Shown here: in pieces, positions 7,312 to 14,865 of the stretch
How positions within the stretch are numbered: the first letter of the stretch is position 1
Layout: each line of letters begins with the position of its first letter
The notes under the pieces: generated by a model
What the model saw: only the letters and a program-made list of their open reading frames with translations
Told to the model about the DNA's origin: nothing
Databases searched by the model: none
Assembly (NCBI GenBank): GCA_012719315.1
Contig: JAAYAP010000023.1
Location: forward strand, 1-20,771
Direction: 5' to 3'
DNA: 20,771 nucleotides
Origin: Methanobacteriota archaeon
GTDB lineage: Archaea > Thermoplasmatota > Thermoplasmata > Methanomassiliicoccales > Methanomethylophilaceae
Program-made: the position numbers and the translations under genes

Positions 7312-8385
7312 ATGAACGATAAACGCAAGCTGTTCGCCGCGGTGCTCGTGGCGTTGATGGCATCTCTGCCCGCATCGTGCCTGCTGACGGGAGCCGACGC
7401 CGATGACGACGGGGGTCCCGCATCGCCGTACGATCAGCTGACCGCCAACGAGAAGGCGGTGTACGACGGCATCGCCTCGTATTCGGCCGGGAAGCTGACG
7501 GTGACCGTCGCTCTCGCGAATCCTGTCTACACGGCGTCCGCGACGGACGGGGACGCCGAGGCGTACCTCGAGGCGGAGGCGGCCTCCATGATCAAGGCGG
7601 CCTCCTACGTGCTGTCGATGGAGGATCCGTTCGCGATCTGCACCTGGGGCGGGAGCGGGGTCGTGTTCGACCTCGGTTCGCAGACCGTCGTCAGCACCGG
7701 CGGCCTGATCGGTTTGAACAGTCTAGTGCTGACGGCCGCGATCGACGAGGCGTATGCCGACGATCCCGCCACCGAGGACGTGGACGAGCTGCAGGAACGG
7801 ATCGACGCGCTGGACGAGGCGGTCGCCGGTTTCACCGCCTCCGGCGGCACCCGGGACGTCGTCGGCGCCATCAACGGGTACCTGGTCAAGAGGCTGGGGT
7901 CGGACGACGGCACCGACGTGTACGCGGACGACGCCTACGGAGCGCTGGTCTCGCCGTCGAAGCGGGTGTCCTCCGAAGGTTTCGCCAAGGGGTTCCAGGC
8001 GCTCGCCCTGGCGCAGGGGATCGACTGCCTGACGGTGCTCGGCTACACCCTGCCCGGCCTGGAGAAGGCGGCATGGAACACCGTGGTCATGGACGACGGC
8101 GGACGGTACCCGGTGGACGTGGCGGCCAACAAGTCCGCGGAGGGCAGCGCCCTGCTCGCATCCGCCGCGGCCTTCAACGCGGGTCATTCCGCCGGACGCT
8201 CCCCCTCTGACGGAGGCATCGCCCTGGATTTCCCGCCGTTGAATGAAGATAAATACGATGCAGACCCATGGTATGACAGCAAGTATGTGGAATGGGCGGT
8301 CCTGGGGGCTCTCGCCGCCGCCATCATCGCCGGGATACTCCTGGCTATCAGAGGGGACAGGACGCGGGGCATCATAAGGAAATAA
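7312..8385 (+). CDS. Surface protein with degenerate transglutaminase-like domain
   Basis: The 357-residue protein starts with a signal peptide (KLFAAVLVALMASLPASCLLTGADA) and ends with one membrane helix (WAVLGALAAAIIAGILLAI) and a basic tail, so it should be anchored with its bulk outside. An early LTANEKAVYDGI resembles the N-terminal region of extracellular transglutaminase-core proteins. Later, RVSSEGFAKGFQALALAQGI aligns with the usual 'VCEGYAKAFQ.L....GI' helix, and KAAWNTVVMDDGGRYPVDVA with 'HAWN.V...G.WY.VDVTW'. The nucleophile Cys is Ser (residue 221) and the His is Ala (residue 253); Asp269 remains. It therefore looks like a pseudoenzyme, perhaps a binding module. ATGs at 7300, 7309 and 7312 are possible; 7312 is preferred because GGAG at 7302-7305 is six bases away. 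A TTATAC element lies at 7261-7266. Confidence 0.7.
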   Translation: MNDKRKLFAAVLVALMASLPASCLLTGADADDDGGPASPYDQLTANEKAVYDGIASYSAGKLTVTVALANPVYTASATDGDAEAYLEAEAASMIKAASYVLSMEDPFAICTWGGSGVVFDLGSQTVVSTGGLIGLNSLVLTAAIDEAYADDPATEDVDELQERIDALDEAVAGFTASGGTRDVVGAINGYLVKRLGSDDGTDVYADDAYGALVSPSKRVSSEGFAKGFQALALAQGIDCLTVLGYTLPGLEKAAWNTVVMDDGGRYPVDVAANKSAEGSALLASAAAFNAGHSAGRSPSDGGIALDFPPLNEDKYDADPWYDSKYVEWAVLGALAAAIIAGILLAIRGDRTRGIIRK

Positions 8386-8392
8386 ACCTACC

Positions 8393-8400
8393 TTTATATA
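8393..8400 (+). promoter_or_regulatory. TATA box of lonB
   Basis: TTTATATA is an excellent archaeal TATA box. It ends only 13 bases before the first in-frame ATG (8414). With the usual spacing of 23-30 bases, transcription would start near 8423, downstream of that ATG, which makes the lonB start uncertain. Confidence 0.7.
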
Positions 8401-8413
8401 CGAGAACAAACTA

Positions 8414-10519
8414 ATGCAAGAAGGAGGGGTTATCATAGGATCTGCAGCAAAGGAGAAGCCGACGACCGTGCCTATCGAGGAATGGATCGAGGCTCAGGCC
8501 TTCGAATCAACCAAGGACATAGAGATCCCCGCGAACACGTCCGGCCAGGTCATCGGCCAGGATGAGGCGGTCGAGATCGTGAGGAAGGCCGCGACCCAGA
8601 AGAGACACGTCATGCTGATCGGCGACCCGGGTACGGGGAAGTCGATGCTGGCCAACTCCATGACCGAGCACCTCTCGAGCGAGGAGTTACAGGATCTGGT
8701 GGCTTATCACAACCCGGAGGATGTCAACATACCCCGCGTGAGGGCCTTCCCCGCAGGCCGGGGCAAAGCCGTGGTCGCGGAGCAGAAAGCCCAGGCGGCG
8801 GCGATGAAGAACCAGAAGAGCTCGGCGTACCTGTACGTCTGCGCCGCGATCATCATGCTCGGCGTCATCGGCGCGTTCCTCTACGGATTCACGGTGCTGC
8901 TGATCGCGCTTTTCGGAGTGATGATCGTCCTGCTGCTGTTCAGGAACCCGATGGGCCAGAGGGTCGAGACGGCGATCGTGCCCAAGGTGCTGGTCGGACA
9001 CGATCCGGGGGATTCGCCTCCGTTCGTGGATTCGACGGGCACGCACGCGGGCGCGCTGCTCGGCGACGTCAGGCACGATCCTTTCCAGAGCGGAGGCCTC
9101 GAGACGCCTTCGCACGACAGGCTCGAGGCCGGCGACATCCACAAGGCCCACAAGGGCGTGCTGTTCATCGACGAGATCAACCTGCTGCGGATGGAATCCC
9201 AGCAGGCGATACTCACGGCGATGCAGGAGAAGAAGATGTCGATCACCGGCAGGTCCGACCGGTCCTCCGGTGCATTGGTCAAGTCGGAACCCGTCCCCTG
9301 CGATTTCATCCTGGTCTGCGCAGGCAACCTCGATGCCATGCAGGGCATGCACCCGGCGCTCAGGTCGAGGATCAGAGGCTACGGCTACGAGGTCTTCATG
9401 AACAACACCATGGTCGACACCGAAGACAACCGCTTGAAGCTCGTCCGGTTCGTCGCCCAGGAGGTGGTCAAGGACGAGAAGATCCCCCATTTCGATAAAT
9501 ACGCCGTCGGGGAGATCATCAAGGAGGCCCAGCGGCGCTCGGGCAGGAAGGGCAAGCTGACCCTGAGGCTCAGGGAGCTGGGGGGACTCATACGCGTCTC
9601 CGGCGACCTGGCCGTCAACAGGAAGGCTCCGGTCGTCACTGCCGACGACGTCAGGAACGCCAAGGTCTCGGCGCGCGGGCTCGAGCAGCAGATCGCCGAC
9701 CGCCAGGTCGAGAACCTGGAGTCGTACCAGCTGTTCAGCACCGAAGGCCAGATGGTCGGATCGGTCAACGGCCTCGCCGCCCTGGGCGCCGATGCCGGGC
9801 TCTCCGAGTACTCCGGCATCGTCCTGCCGATCGTCGCCGAGGTGACTCCGTCGCAGCGCAAGGAAGGCGGGCAGATCATCGCCACCGGGCGTCTGGGCGA
9901 GATCGCCAAGGAGGCGGTCCAGAACATCGCCTCGGTGATCAAGAAGTACGCCGGCAAGGACCTGTCTGACATGGACATCCACCTGCAGTACGTCGGCACC
10001 TACGACGGCGTCGAGGGCGACAGCGCCTCGATAACCATGGCCAGTGTCATCATCTCGGCCATGGAGGACATCCCCATGCGCCAGGATCTGGCGATGACGG
10101 GTAGCCTCAACGTCAGGGGCAAGGTGCTGCCGGTCGGAGCGGTCACCGCGAAGCTCGAGGCCGCGGCGAGGATGGGGATCGGGATCGCGCTGATCCCGGA
10201 GGCCAACGCTCAGGACGTCATGGTCGCGAAGAAGTACTTCGACACCATGGACATCTACACGGTGTCCAATCTGCGCGACGTCGTCGAGATGGCGTTCGTC
10301 GACAGTCCCGGGAAGACGGAGTACATGGAGAAGCTCCTGCCTCTGTCGGAGGACGGCGGTTCCGGGGTCAAGAAGGTCGAGGCTCCCGTCGATTTCGAGG
10401 TGAAGCAACCCGTCCCGGCCGACAGGAAACGCGAGGAGCCGGTCGAGAAGGCCGTCGAGGTCGAAGAGGAGTTCATCGTGACCGGGGTCAAACCGGTCGC
10501 CGACCCCCGGCCCCAGTGA
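8414..10519 (+). CDS. lonB: Membrane-anchored ATP-dependent Lon protease (LonB)
   Basis: The protein of up to 701 residues is archaeal LonB, a membrane-bound AAA+ protease for misfolded and regulatory proteins. VIGQDEAVEIVRKAA precedes Walker A GDPGTGKS. Two hydrophobic segments at about 136-175, inserted in the ATPase domain, are the membrane anchor typical of LonB. Walker B is VLFIDEI, and a CAGNLDAMQGMHPALRSRI sensor region follows. The protease domain has catalytic Ser537 in EGDSASITMA and Lys580 in VTAKLEAA, 43 residues apart. The tail after about 650 is acidic and charged. The start is unsettled: the ATG at 8414 lies too close to the TATA box, and GGAGGGG at 8423-8429 is inside the frame. 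A GTG at 8468 with AAGGAG upstream would begin just before the conserved PIEEWI. Confidence 0.93.
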   Translation: MQEGGVIIGSAAKEKPTTVPIEEWIEAQAFESTKDIEIPANTSGQVIGQDEAVEIVRKAATQKRHVMLIGDPGTGKSMLANSMTEHLSSEELQDLVAYHNPEDVNIPRVRAFPAGRGKAVVAEQKAQAAAMKNQKSSAYLYVCAAIIMLGVIGAFLYGFTVLLIALFGVMIVLLLFRNPMGQRVETAIVPKVLVGHDPGDSPPFVDSTGTHAGALLGDVRHDPFQSGGLETPSHDRLEAGDIHKAHKGVLFIDEINLLRMESQQAILTAMQEKKMSITGRSDRSSGALVKSEPVPCDFILVCAGNLDAMQGMHPALRSRIRGYGYEVFMNNTMVDTEDNRLKLVRFVAQEVVKDEKIPHFDKYAVGEIIKEAQRRSGRKGKLTLRLRELGGLIRVSGDLAVNRKAPVVTADDVRNAKVSARGLEQQIADRQVENLESYQLFSTEGQMVGSVNGLAALGADAGLSEYSGIVLPIVAEVTPSQRKEGGQIIATGRLGEIAKEAVQNIASVIKKYAGKDLSDMDIHLQYVGTYDGVEGDSASITMASVIISAMEDIPMRQDLAMTGSLNVRGKVLPVGAVTAKLEAAARMGIGIALIPEANAQDVMVAKKYFDTMDIYTVSNLRDVVEMAFVDSPGKTEYMEKLLPLSEDGGSGVKKVEAPVDFEVKQPVPADRKREEPVEKAVEVEEEFIVTGVKPVADPRPQ

Positions 10520-10605
10520 GGCCGCGCCTCTCCGGTAAACCATTTCATCATCTTCATATCGTCGCGTCGGCGATGCGCCGCAACCGGCGATTTCCCGGAT
10601 TATCG

Positions 10606-10613
10606 TTTTATAT
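10606..10613 (+). promoter_or_regulatory. TATA box of the nadM operon
   Basis: TTTTATAT ends 23 bases before the ATG at 10637, the spacing expected for a leaderless message. No Shine-Dalgarno is visible before that ATG, which agrees. Confidence 0.65.
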
Positions 10614-10636
10614 CGGCCGAACGCATAGCCTCCGTC

Positions 10637-11158
10637 ATGGAAGGTTATGACGAGCGGTCGTTGATCATGGGCAGGTTCCAGCCGTTCCACAACGGGCATC
10701 TGGAGGTCATCCGCAGATGCGTCGCCGAGTCCACGGACATCGTCATCGGCATCGGCAGCGCCCAGTACTCGCACGAGGCCGACAACCCCTTCACCGCGGG
10801 CGAACGGCATCTGATGATCGACGAGGCGCTGCGGGAGGAAGGCCTGAGGAATTATTGCATCGTGCCCATCGAGGACCTCAACCGGTATTCGGTCTGGGTC
10901 CCCCACGTGGTGTCGATGACGCCTCCGTTCAAGCGCGTCTACAGCAACAATCCGCTCACCAGGCGCCTGTTCAGCGAAGCGGGTTTCGAGCTCAGGGAAT
11001 CCCCGCTCTACTCCCGGGACGTCTATTCCGGGACGGTCGTCAGGCAGAGGATGGTCGAGGGCGGCGAATGGCGTCCGCTGGTGCCGCCCGCCGTGGCCAG
11101 GGTGATCGACCGCATGGGTGGCGTCGAGAGGCTCAGGGAGATCACCGGGAGGGAATGA
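10637..11158 (+). CDS. nadM: Nicotinamide-nucleotide adenylyltransferase, archaeal type
   Basis: This 173-residue enzyme joins NMN (or its deamido form) to ATP to make NAD. It is a compact nucleotidyltransferase. GRFQPFHNGH at 12-21 carries the HxGH catalytic motif. GSAQYSHEADNPFTAGER is the typical archaeal NadM nucleotide-binding segment, and YSGTVVRQRM corresponds to the ISGTxVR motif that contacts ATP phosphates. Length is normal. The ATG at 10637 is supported by a TATA box at leaderless distance. The gene ends in an ATGA overlap with the following CinA/PncC-type gene, and that gene overlaps a ThiF-like gene, so three proteins come from one tightly coupled message. Confidence 0.93.
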   Translation: MEGYDERSLIMGRFQPFHNGHLEVIRRCVAESTDIVIGIGSAQYSHEADNPFTAGERHLMIDEALREEGLRNYCIVPIEDLNRYSVWVPHVVSMTPPFKRVYSNNPLTRRLFSEAGFELRESPLYSRDVYSGTVVRQRMVEGGEWRPLVPPAVARVIDRMGGVERLREITGRE

Positions 11159-11631
11159 GCGGGATGATCCGGGACGGGATCCATGAGCTGCTCGTCGGCC
11201 GCGGGGCGACGGTGTCGCTGGCGGAATCCTGCACCGGCGGTCTGGCGGGCTATCTGCTGACGATGCGGCCCGGCGCATCCGGTTTCTTCGTCGGCAGCGC
11301 CGTCGTCTACAGCAACGAGGCCAAAGAACGGGTCCTGGGCGTATCCGCCGCGACCCTGGAGGCGTTCGGCGCGGTCAGTCCCGAGACGGCCGTCGAGATG
11401 GCTGTCGGCGCCAGGAGGCTTTTCGGATCGGATTACGCCGCGGCGGTGACCGGCATCGCCGGTCCCGACGGGGCGACCGACGGCAAACCCGTGGGGATGG
11501 TCTGCATCGCCGCGACCGACGGCAGGGAGACGCTCGTCAGGGAGAACAGGTTCGGGGGCGACCGCGAAGCCGTGAGACAGGCATCCGCGGCCGCGACCCT
11601 GTCGCTGCTGGCGGAGCTGATGGGCCTTTGA
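11155..11631 (+). CDS. pncC: CinA C-terminal-domain protein, probable NMN amidase (PncC)
   Basis: The 158-residue protein is a stand-alone CinA C-terminal domain. Characterised members hydrolyse nicotinamide mononucleotide to nicotinic acid mononucleotide and ammonia. The signature residues are present: SLAESCTGG near the N-terminus, GSAVVYSNEAKERVLGV, and AVTGIAGPDGATDGKPVG. The ATG at 11155 overlaps the nadM stop (ATGA), with GGGAGGG at 11148-11153 very close; an ATG at 11164 is better spaced from it and also possible. Placement directly after NMN adenylyltransferase puts two enzymes that use NMN under coupled translation, which supports a pyridine-nucleotide role over the competence-related name. 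Activity itself is inferred. Confidence 0.85.
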   Translation: MSGMIRDGIHELLVGRGATVSLAESCTGGLAGYLLTMRPGASGFFVGSAVVYSNEAKERVLGVSAATLEAFGAVSPETAVEMAVGARRLFGSDYAAAVTGIAGPDGATDGKPVGMVCIAATDGRETLVRENRFGGDREAVRQASAAATLSLLAELMGL

Positions 11632-12335
11632 ACGCGAGATACGGCCGGCAGATCCCGATCGTCGGCGCGGAAGGCATGGAGCGCCTCCGCGGGACGACGG
11701 TCGGCGTGGTCGGCTGCGGCGGTCTGGGGACCACGTTGGCGACCTCGTTGGCCGCCGCGGGCATCGGCGGATTGGTGCTGATTGACGGCGACCGTCCGGA
11801 GATCACCGACCTCAACCGGCAGTTCGCGTACCGGGAGGGCACGACGTCGTCCAAAGCGCACGAGCTGAGCCGGTGGCTGTCGTCGGTGAACCCGCAGGTG
11901 GCGGTCGAGGCGCACGCAGAGCATCTCGACGCAGGGAACACGGGACTGCTCTCGGGATGCGACATCCTCGCCGACTGCCTGGACAACATGCGTTCGCGGA
12001 AGCTCCTCAACAGATTCGCGGTGGACAGCGGCAAACCGCTCGTGCACGCGGGCGTCTCGCATCTGCACGGGCAGGTGACCGTGGTCATCCCCGGGAGGAC
12101 GCCGTGCCTGGAATGCCTGTTCGGCGACACCGACGACGAGGATGCGTCGATATCGGCGGCGGTGATGCTCATCGCCTCCGTCGAAGCCATGGAGGTGCTG
12201 AAGCTCGCCGCCGGCACCGGCGAGCCCCTGGCCGGCCGGATCCTGACCGTCGACCTCGGCGGCAACGCTTTCGACGTCACCGAGGTCCGCAGGGACCCTT
12301 CCTGCGCGGTCTGCGGGCACCTGCGCGACCGGTGA
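11628..12335 (+). CDS. ThiF/MoeB/HesA-family E1-like adenylyltransferase
   Basis: The 235-residue protein resembles the E1-like enzymes that adenylate the C-terminal glycine of ubiquitin-like sulfur carriers (MoaD, ThiS, SAMPs). RYGRQIPIVGAEGMERL begins the domain with the usual arginine. VGVVGCGGLGTTLA is the nucleotide-binding loop, and DGDRPEITDLNRQF matches the D.D.V...NL.RQ motif. Two CxxC pairs (C160/C163 and C226/C229) would bind the structural zinc. No separate rhodanese domain is present. In archaea such proteins (UbaA/ElsA type) can serve molybdopterin, tRNA thiolation or protein modification; the sequence does not say which. The start is a TTG at 11628 overlapping the previous stop (TTGA), because no upstream ATG fits and RYGRQ begins four residues in. 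Confidence 0.85.
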   Translation: MNARYGRQIPIVGAEGMERLRGTTVGVVGCGGLGTTLATSLAAAGIGGLVLIDGDRPEITDLNRQFAYREGTTSSKAHELSRWLSSVNPQVAVEAHAEHLDAGNTGLLSGCDILADCLDNMRSRKLLNRFAVDSGKPLVHAGVSHLHGQVTVVIPGRTPCLECLFGDTDDEDASISAAVMLIASVEAMEVLKLAAGTGEPLAGRILTVDLGGNAFDVTEVRRDPSCAVCGHLRDR

Positions 12336-12365
12336 CGGCGACGTCACCGACGCCGTCCGCAAGTC

Positions 12366-12376
12366 ATTTATTAATA
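12366..12376 (+). promoter_or_regulatory. TATA box of purC
   Basis: ATTTATTAATA ends 23 bases before the ATG at 12400. No Shine-Dalgarno precedes that ATG, so a leaderless message is expected. Confidence 0.65.
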
Positions 12377-12399
12377 CACGGTCGCCCAATCGTGTCGCC

Positions 12400-13302
12400 A
12401 TGCAGCATGTGATGACCGGCAAGGTCAAGGAAGTGTACCTGGTGGACGACGAGACCCTGGAGTTCGCTTACACAGACAACATCTCTGTCTTCGACAAGAT
12501 CATCCCGTCCAAGATCCCGCACAAGGGCGAGACCCTCTGCAGGACCGCCAAGCACTGGTTCGAACTGCTGAACGCCGAGGGCATCCGCAACCACTACATC
12601 GACGAGCCCGCTCCCGACAGGATGAGGGTGAAGCGGGTCGACATCATCCGGGATTACAGCCGGATCGACGGCAGCACCGTCGGTTACCTGATCCCGCTGG
12701 AGGTCATCTGCAGGCATTATGTCGCCGGTTCGCTGATGGACCGCATCGAGGCCGGCAGGATCACCGCCGCCCAGCTCGGGTTCCCCGAGGGGCACGAGGT
12801 CAGGTACGGCGAGAAGCTCCCGCGCCCGTTCATGGAGTGCACCACCAAGCTCGAGGATCACGACATGCAGCTCACCGAGGCCGAGGCCAAGGAGATGGCG
12901 GGCCTCTCCGATGCGGAGTACGCCGAGATGATGGATACCGTCCTCAGGATCGACGCGCTCATCGAGAGGGAGGTGGCCGCACGTGGCCTCATCCACTGCG
13001 ACGGCAAGAAGGAGTTCGGATACGACGAGGAGCGCAGGCTGATGGTCGTGGACACCTTCGGCACCCTGGACGAGGACCGCTGGTGGGATGCGGAGGAATA
13101 CGCGGAAGGCAACATCGTCGAGCTCTCCAAGGAGTTCGTCCGCAAGCACTACCGTGACACCGGTTACCACGGCAGGCTGATGGAGGCCCGCGAAGCGGGC
13201 AGGCCCGAGGAGGACATACCCGCCTTGCCGGACGGGCTCGTGCGGCAGGTCAGCGAGCTGTACACCGGCATGTACGAGAGGATCACCGGGGAGAGGTTCT
13301 GA
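12400..13302 (+). CDS. purC: Phosphoribosylaminoimidazole-succinocarboxamide synthase (SAICAR synthetase)
   Basis: The 300-residue enzyme condenses CAIR with aspartate using ATP, making SAICAR in purine biosynthesis. It opens with TGKVKEVYLVDDETLEFAYTD, the family's glycine-rich ATP site. SVFDKIIPSKIPHKGETL is the strongly conserved second block, and VGYLIPLEVICRHYVAGS matches the 'P.E.V.R....GS' segment. FMECTTKLEDHD corresponds to the substrate-binding region. VVDTFGTLDEDRWW stands where the family has the E-x-x-T-P-D-S-R motif, so that site is altered here, with Asp and Arg retained. Length is at the longer end of the family. The gene is monocistronic and convergent with the UPF0179 gene, with one base between the stop codons. 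Confidence 0.92.
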   Translation: MQHVMTGKVKEVYLVDDETLEFAYTDNISVFDKIIPSKIPHKGETLCRTAKHWFELLNAEGIRNHYIDEPAPDRMRVKRVDIIRDYSRIDGSTVGYLIPLEVICRHYVAGSLMDRIEAGRITAAQLGFPEGHEVRYGEKLPRPFMECTTKLEDHDMQLTEAEAKEMAGLSDAEYAEMMDTVLRIDALIEREVAARGLIHCDGKKEFGYDEERRLMVVDTFGTLDEDRWWDAEEYAEGNIVELSKEFVRKHYRDTGYHGRLMEAREAGRPEEDIPALPDGLVRQVSELYTGMYERITGERF

Positions 13303-13303
13303 T

Positions 13304-13729
13304 TCAGAGCATCCTCACCGAGACCATGTCCTCGCCCACGGGGCACTCCAGGTCCTCGCCGACCTCCTCGACGGAGTACTTGCGTCCGTCCTCGGCCCCT
13401 ATCGGGAAGCAGAGCGCGTGATGCGCACAGCCCGGGTTGTTGCATCTGGGCAGTTGCACGGTGATCACGCTCCCTTCCATGGCCTGCTTCTTGGGCACGG
13501 CCGCCGGGATGGGGAGCCGCTCCACCTCGACGACGTGGACGAGCCCCTCGCGTTCGATGCATTCATGGGTCTGCCCCCTCAGCTTGGTCACCTCGTAGAG
13601 GCCGCCGGGCTCGAGATTGAAGCAGACGTTGCGCAGCTTGCATTCCCTGCAGTCGGTCAACGGGCCCAGGTAGTAGAATCGGTTGCCGACCCTGGCCGTC
13701 GGCTCGCCTATCAATGTGATCATCACCAT
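13304..13729 (-). CDS. UPF0179 family protein, cysteine-rich
   Basis: The 141-residue protein matches archaeal UPF0179, whose function is unknown. Typical stretches are MITLIGEP, YLGPLTDCRECKLRNVCFNLEPGGLYEV, VEVERLPIPAAVP and a C-terminal cysteine-rich block. Eight cysteines (27, 30, 36, 57, 96, 101, 107, 129) fall in two groups, CxxCx5C and Cx4Cx5C, which suggests a bound metal or iron-sulfur cluster; that is inference. The start is ATG 13729: on the minus strand GAGGTG sits six bases upstream, immediately after the egsA stop. An upstream GTG at 13738 lies within that GAGGTG and is less likely. The gene is the second in an operon with egsA. Confidence 0.85.
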   Translation of the reverse strand: MVMITLIGEPTARVGNRFYYLGPLTDCRECKLRNVCFNLEPGGLYEVTKLRGQTHECIEREGLVHVVEVERLPIPAAVPKKQAMEGSVITVQLPRCNNPGCAHHALCFPIGAEDGRKYSVEEVGEDLECPVGEDMVSVRML

Positions 13730-13741
13730 ATCATGCACCTC

Positions 13742-14803
13742 TCAGATGACGCCGGTCGAACGCGCCAGGTTCTCGGCCGCTTTCTCGGTCAGGCCCCAGT
13801 CCCCGAGGATGGTGAACCTGTCCTTCCTGATGTCCTTGGCCGCGACCAGGGCATCGATCACGTGTTGGTCGGGTATGCCCAACGCGGCGGCCGTCGTCGG
13901 CGCGCCGATCCTGGCGAGGGCGTCCCGGACCATCTTCCAATCCCCGCCGTGGAGCTTCATCATCATCATGGTCCCCAGGCCGCATTGCTCCCCGTGCAGG
14001 GCGCTGCCGGGGTGGAGCAGGTCCAGGGCGTGCGAGAACATGTGCTCCGAACCGCTGGTCGGCCGGGAGCTCCCGGCGATGCACATCGACACGCCGGAGG
14101 CGATGATCGGCCGCATCACCATCCACACGCTCTCCTCGAAATGGGGTTTGATCAATCCGGCGCTCTCGATGATGTTGTCCGCCGCGAACTTCGATATGTA
14201 ATAACCCGAGCTGCTGTACTCCTCGTTCCTCATCCTGACGGCGAATTCCCAATCCATGAGCGCGGTCAGGTTGGAGATCACGTCGGCGCAGCCCGCCGCC
14301 AGGTACCGGTACGGTGCCTTGTTGATGATCGCGGAATCGGCGATGATCCCCATGGGCGAGGCGGCCAGGACGGACTTGGCGCCGTTATCGGTCTTCAGGG
14401 ACGCCCGGTCCGAGGCGACGCCGTCGTGGGACACGGAGGTGGGGATGCTCACGAACGGCACGTCGAGTCTGGAGGCGACGATCTTGGCGATGTCGATCTT
14501 GCTCCCTCCGCCCACGGCCATGATGAACCGGCACCCGCATTCTCCGCAGATCTCGGTGGCATCGTCCACATTCTCGGAGGTGGCGGCATCCGTCTCGATC
14601 ACGTGCACTTCATGCCCCTCGTCGGCGACCAGCTCCTCCACGGTCCTGCCCGCCGCCTTGTAGGTGCTGCTGCCCGTGATGATCGCCCCCGGCCCGGTGA
14701 ACTGGAGATCGGAGCAGATCTCGCCCGATTCGAGGATCTTGTCATGGCCGATCCTGACGCTCCTCGGGAACTCCATGTTCTTAGCTTTCCTGAATTCACC
14801 CAT
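13742..14803 (-). CDS. egsA: sn-Glycerol-1-phosphate dehydrogenase
   Basis: The 353-residue enzyme reduces dihydroxyacetone phosphate to sn-glycerol-1-phosphate, the backbone of archaeal ether lipids. It belongs to the iron-containing alcohol dehydrogenase/glycerol dehydrogenase fold. The nucleotide site is AVGGGSKIDIAK at about 96-107. TSVSHDGVASDRASL is the characteristic G1PDH substrate segment. Probable zinc ligands are D174 (GCADVISN), H254 (SGSEHMFSH) and H270 (ALHGEQCG), spaced as in glycerol dehydrogenases. Length is normal. The ATG at 14803 lies about 35 bases from an element that can serve as TATA box in both directions. The UPF0179 gene starts 12 bases after the egsA stop. This enzyme is the clearest marker that the window is archaeal. 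Confidence 0.94.
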   Translation of the reverse strand: MGEFRKAKNMEFPRSVRIGHDKILESGEICSDLQFTGPGAIITGSSTYKAAGRTVEELVADEGHEVHVIETDAATSENVDDATEICGECGCRFIMAVGGGSKIDIAKIVASRLDVPFVSIPTSVSHDGVASDRASLKTDNGAKSVLAASPMGIIADSAIINKAPYRYLAAGCADVISNLTALMDWEFAVRMRNEEYSSSGYYISKFAADNIIESAGLIKPHFEESVWMVMRPIIASGVSMCIAGSSRPTSGSEHMFSHALDLLHPGSALHGEQCGLGTMMMMKLHGGDWKMVRDALARIGAPTTAAALGIPDQHVIDALVAAKDIRKDRFTILGDWGLTEKAAENLARSTGVI

Positions 14804-14832
14804 GTCCCATCAACCCCCGGATGTATCCCTCT

Positions 14833-14846
14833 AAAAAGATATAAAG
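14833..14846. promoter_or_regulatory. Shared divergent TATA region, egsA and flavoprotein gene
   Basis: On the plus strand TATAAAG at 14840-14846 ends 19 bases before the ATG at 14866. On the minus strand the same bases read TTTATATC, about 35 bases before the egsA ATG at 14803. The start codons are only 62 bases apart, so one AT-rich patch probably serves both genes. Confidence 0.5.
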
Positions 14847-14865
14847 ATACTATACCCTCCGTCGG

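Noticed and set aside
8687..11278. An 863-codon open frame antisense to lonB and nadM.
   Set aside because: Composition is that of a shadow frame and it covers two well-supported genes; no domain is recognisable.
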